Origin: Candidatus Obscuribacterales bacterium
Lineage (GTDB): Bacteria; Cyanobacteriota; Vampirovibrionia; Obscuribacterales; Obscuribacteraceae
Length of the DNA: 64,000 bases
Direction of reading: 5' to 3'
Assembly: GCA_031292355.1 (NCBI GenBank)
Contig: JARLHI010000006.1
Span: forward strand, 1 to 64,000
The notes beneath the pieces are model-generated. The model saw only the letters and a program-made list of their open reading frames with translations, had not been told where the DNA came from and did not search any database. Both the position numbers and the translations under genes were made by a program. How positions within the stretch are numbered: position 1 is the stretch's first letter; each line of letters opens with the position of its first letter. Shown here one piece after another: positions 62,246-64,000 of this stretch.

Positions 62246-63514
62246 TCATTTTGCTTTTCGATACTCGGCTAACCGTTCGTTTTGGTCTTGTTCAACGGCC
62301 CTCCAGAAATTGTCGTGTTGCCACTGTAGAGCTTTTTCTCCGCAATTTTCTCCGTGTAATGCATCTCGTGTACAGGTCTCTGCAACAGCGCCAGCTCCTG
62401 TTCCAAGCGCAAGAGCGACTGGTGCTCCAATACCCATGGAACTTGCAGCAGCGGTCCCGCCTAGACCATAACGAACTGCTGTACCAACTCCTACTGCCAA
62501 CGCTTCTTTCTTGCCTTCCTCTACATCATTGACTGCGCTCCCACCAACTTGAGCCGCCCTGCCTAGCAAGCCCAGAGGAGTACCAGCACCGCCTGCAAAA
62601 CGAAGGGCAGACGGAACGGCTTCCAGTCCTTTCGTTATGGCCTTGATACCACTTGCAACGGTGCCTGCATCTCGGGCTATTTCTCCAGCTTTTTTAGCAA
62701 GCGTGGCATTTTCGTTGACGGCATCTATGCCAGACTCGACGGGCGATTTTGATTGGTCTGGTGGTGGATTTGGAATCAAGTGCCCGTCTGCATTGAAAGT
62801 TTTGGTGTCAATTGGGCCATCTTTCGGTTTTGTGTACTCAGAATAACCACCACCGTCTTTCATAATGCGAATTTTTTCGTTTTCTAACGTCCCGTTTCGG
62901 TAGTTGCTGTCCTTAAAATCTCCGTTTGCCTTTTGTTCGTGAATATTCTGGGTATGGTCCGATTTTGATGTTGTGTCAGTGTACCCGCCTTGGCCGTCCA
63001 GTTTATGGGTGATCGTGGTCATGTCTGCACCATTGATTACGTGTTTGACGTAATTGCCTTTAGCATCTTGTTCAGTGGCTGTCATGACACCGTCAGCGGT
63101 GCACATATCCGTAAAGCTACCATCTGCAGATGCACTTTTGCTGTATGTCGTGCTGCCAGTTTTATCCTTTGTCACTTCGGTATATCCTCCCTCAGGTTTG
63201 GGTTTCACTTCAGTAACATTTCCAGAACGATCTTTAGTGACACCTGGTTGCGGCGGCGAATCTTTGTTCGCTTCCACTTTTGGCTTTTGAATATCGGCGC
63301 TGACTTCAGTGGCTTTTGGTGCAGTATGGTCATCTATATGTAGCTCGTGAAGCCTAGCGGTGTCAGGACGACACCCCTGAGCTATCTGTTTGTTTTCGGT
63401 TGAAGAGGTGGGAACGCTACATTCATGCAATTTCTGCGCAGTCCGAGTCGCATCGCCTTCTCTGTGTTGAACAGGTGAGTCATGGTTTTTTGATGGGGCA
63501 TCTATGGCTGTCAA
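62246..63514 (-). CDS. large repeat protein, toxin/effector-like
   Basis: 422 residues from a TTG at 63514. No signal peptide. After a polar start it has repeating Gly-Tyr-Thr units (GGYTEVTKDKTG, GGYTDTTSK, GGYSEYTK) at about 105-235, as in secreted polymorphic toxins and adhesins. A Gly/Ala-rich hydrophobic segment at 325-385 could insert into membranes, and the end is a charged helix. The toxin idea is an inference from layout and neighbours. Confidence 0.7.
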   Translation of the reverse strand: MTAIDAPSKNHDSPVQHREGDATRTAQKLHECSVPTSSTENKQIAQGCRPDTARLHELHIDDHTAPKATEVSADIQKPKVEANKDSPPQPGVTKDRSGNVTEVKPKPEGGYTEVTKDKTGSTTYSKSASADGSFTDMCTADGVMTATEQDAKGNYVKHVINGADMTTITHKLDGQGGYTDTTSKSDHTQNIHEQKANGDFKDSNYRNGTLENEKIRIMKDGGGYSEYTKPKDGPIDTKTFNADGHLIPNPPPDQSKSPVESGIDAVNENATLAKKAGEIARDAGTVASGIKAITKGLEAVPSALRFAGGAGTPLGLLGRAAQVGGSAVNDVEEGKKEALAVGVGTAVRYGLGGTAAASSMGIGAPVALALGTGAGAVAETCTRDALHGENCGEKALQWQHDNFWRAVEQDQNERLAEYRKAK

Positions 63515-63660
63515 AGCATTGACCTTAACTTCTGGGGCAATCTACTATCATTGATGGGAATAATACGAAACCCGCTTGACATCGAGATGACACGCAAGCA
63601 ATAAGACTTGGAAAAATTGTGGTGCTCGCCAGAAAAACTGAAATTAAAAACAACTTTTTC

Positions 63661-63723
63661 AAGATTCGTTGCCGCGTTTTATGCGGATTTTATACCTACT
63701 GCTGTAATGTATTCACTATTGCC
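63661..63723. repeat. 63-bp intergenic repeat, copy C
   Basis: Third copy, ending 113 bases before the DUF6881-like start. All three copies point the same way, each upstream of a plus-strand gene. Confidence 0.85.
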
Positions 63724-63836
63724 TTTGAGTAAGTGCCTCGTTCGCATTATATTTGCTGAATCGATGATCTTTGGTTAGGGAGTAGCAAAGGCAGTTATGA
63801 ATGGCAAATTTAGCTGGTTAGTCATAGAAAACTAAG

Positions 63837-64000
63837 ATGCGTTATATAAAAGTGAAATGGAAACACGATTTTGAAGACGAACCTATTTGGTTATATTCCG
63901 AACTGGACGACGCCAGATTCGAGACTAGGAAGGTTGAGATTTTCAACAATGGAGAGTGTGGTTTTGATGATGGGAAAGAATCAAAATTAAATACCAGGTT
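63837..64000 (+). CDS. DUF6881-like immunity-type protein, cut by window end
   Basis: From ATG 63837 the first 54 residues read MRYIKVKWKHDF, a DEPIWLYSELDD stretch and RKVEIFNNGECGF, which match the start of DUF6881 proteins, often found in immunity clusters. The rest lies outside the window. Confidence 0.75.
   Translation, partial: MRYIKVKWKHDFEDEPIWLYSELDDARFETRKVEIFNNGECGFDDGKESKLNTR

Noticed and set aside
1..64000. tRNA or rRNA genes and intact insertion sequences
   Set aside because: I looked for cloverleaf-like arms with CCA ends, conserved rRNA blocks and transposase motifs with terminal repeats, and found none; a covariance-model scan would be decisive for tRNAs.

Overview
This 64 kb window is bacterial DNA in the standard genetic code: ATG, GTG and TTG starts follow GGAG-type ribosome sites, and TAA, TAG and TGA are all normal stops. 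I saw no rRNA, tRNA, CRISPR array or intact insertion sequence. The style (many small lineage-specific membrane genes, repeat-rich secreted proteins, unusual fusions, a toxin/immunity-like end) reminds me of Candidatus Obscuribacterales / Vampirovibrionia (non-photosynthetic Cyanobacteriota). That is only an impression; no marker gene here settles it.

Layout. (1) 0.2-9 kb: a His-rich NlpC/CHAP-like protein; a two-gene minus-strand operon diverging from a MocR-type regulator with direct repeats at its start; a gene-poor kilobase; an NTPase (THEP1 type) fused to a SWIM zinc finger; small membrane genes; kynureninase with hairpins in its leader. (2) 9-28 kb: an island of short plus-strand genes, mostly membrane or unknown, each with its own ribosome site and often followed by a perfect hairpin without a U-tract. 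It also holds a catalase-like protein, an MFS exporter, a class-I-PDE-like HD protein, a NADAR (YbiA-like) protein, a trypsin-like exported protease, an exported protein with FlbD-like repeats and a methyltransferase. The island is full of duplicated and truncated gene tails, including a mosaic of at least four paralogue tails at 12.8-13.2 kb. (3) 28.5-45 kb: a long co-directional cluster of Bat/MoxR type: two vWA proteins, a TPR-like protein, two envelope proteins, a MoxR ATPase, a DUF58 protein, an S41 protease with two PDZ domains, a thioredoxin-like coiled-coil protein, a frameshifted membrane protein and an SbmA/BacA-like ABC transporter. After two terminators come a HAD-like protein lacking its nucleophile and an overlapping arginase-family gene, with a tyrosine-recombinase remnant between.

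(4) 45-47.5 kb: more small island-type genes, including full-length relatives of truncated copies near 25 kb. (5) 47.7-52 kb: an ABC importer (lipoprotein diverging from ATPase and permease) beside an NCS2 purine-type permease, probably one nucleobase or precursor uptake locus. (6) 52-55.6 kb: an OmpR-type response regulator converging, with overlapping stop codons, on a 998-residue protein made of two histidine-kinase modules. The first has an ATPase domain but no phospho-accepting His; the second has the His but an eroded ATPase. (7) 56-64 kb: a toxin/immunity-like end with a DUF4241+DUF2185 protein, a large repeat protein with a small partner, a DUF6881-type gene cut by the window edge, a repeat protein related to type II secretion ATPase N-domains, and a 63-bp intergenic repeat in three copies.

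The best candidates for something undescribed are the complementary double kinase, the MoxR/vWA/S41/thioredoxin envelope cluster with eroded metal sites, the HAD/arginase pair with altered catalytic residues, the NTPase-SWIM fusion, and the repeated duplication of 3' gene ends.
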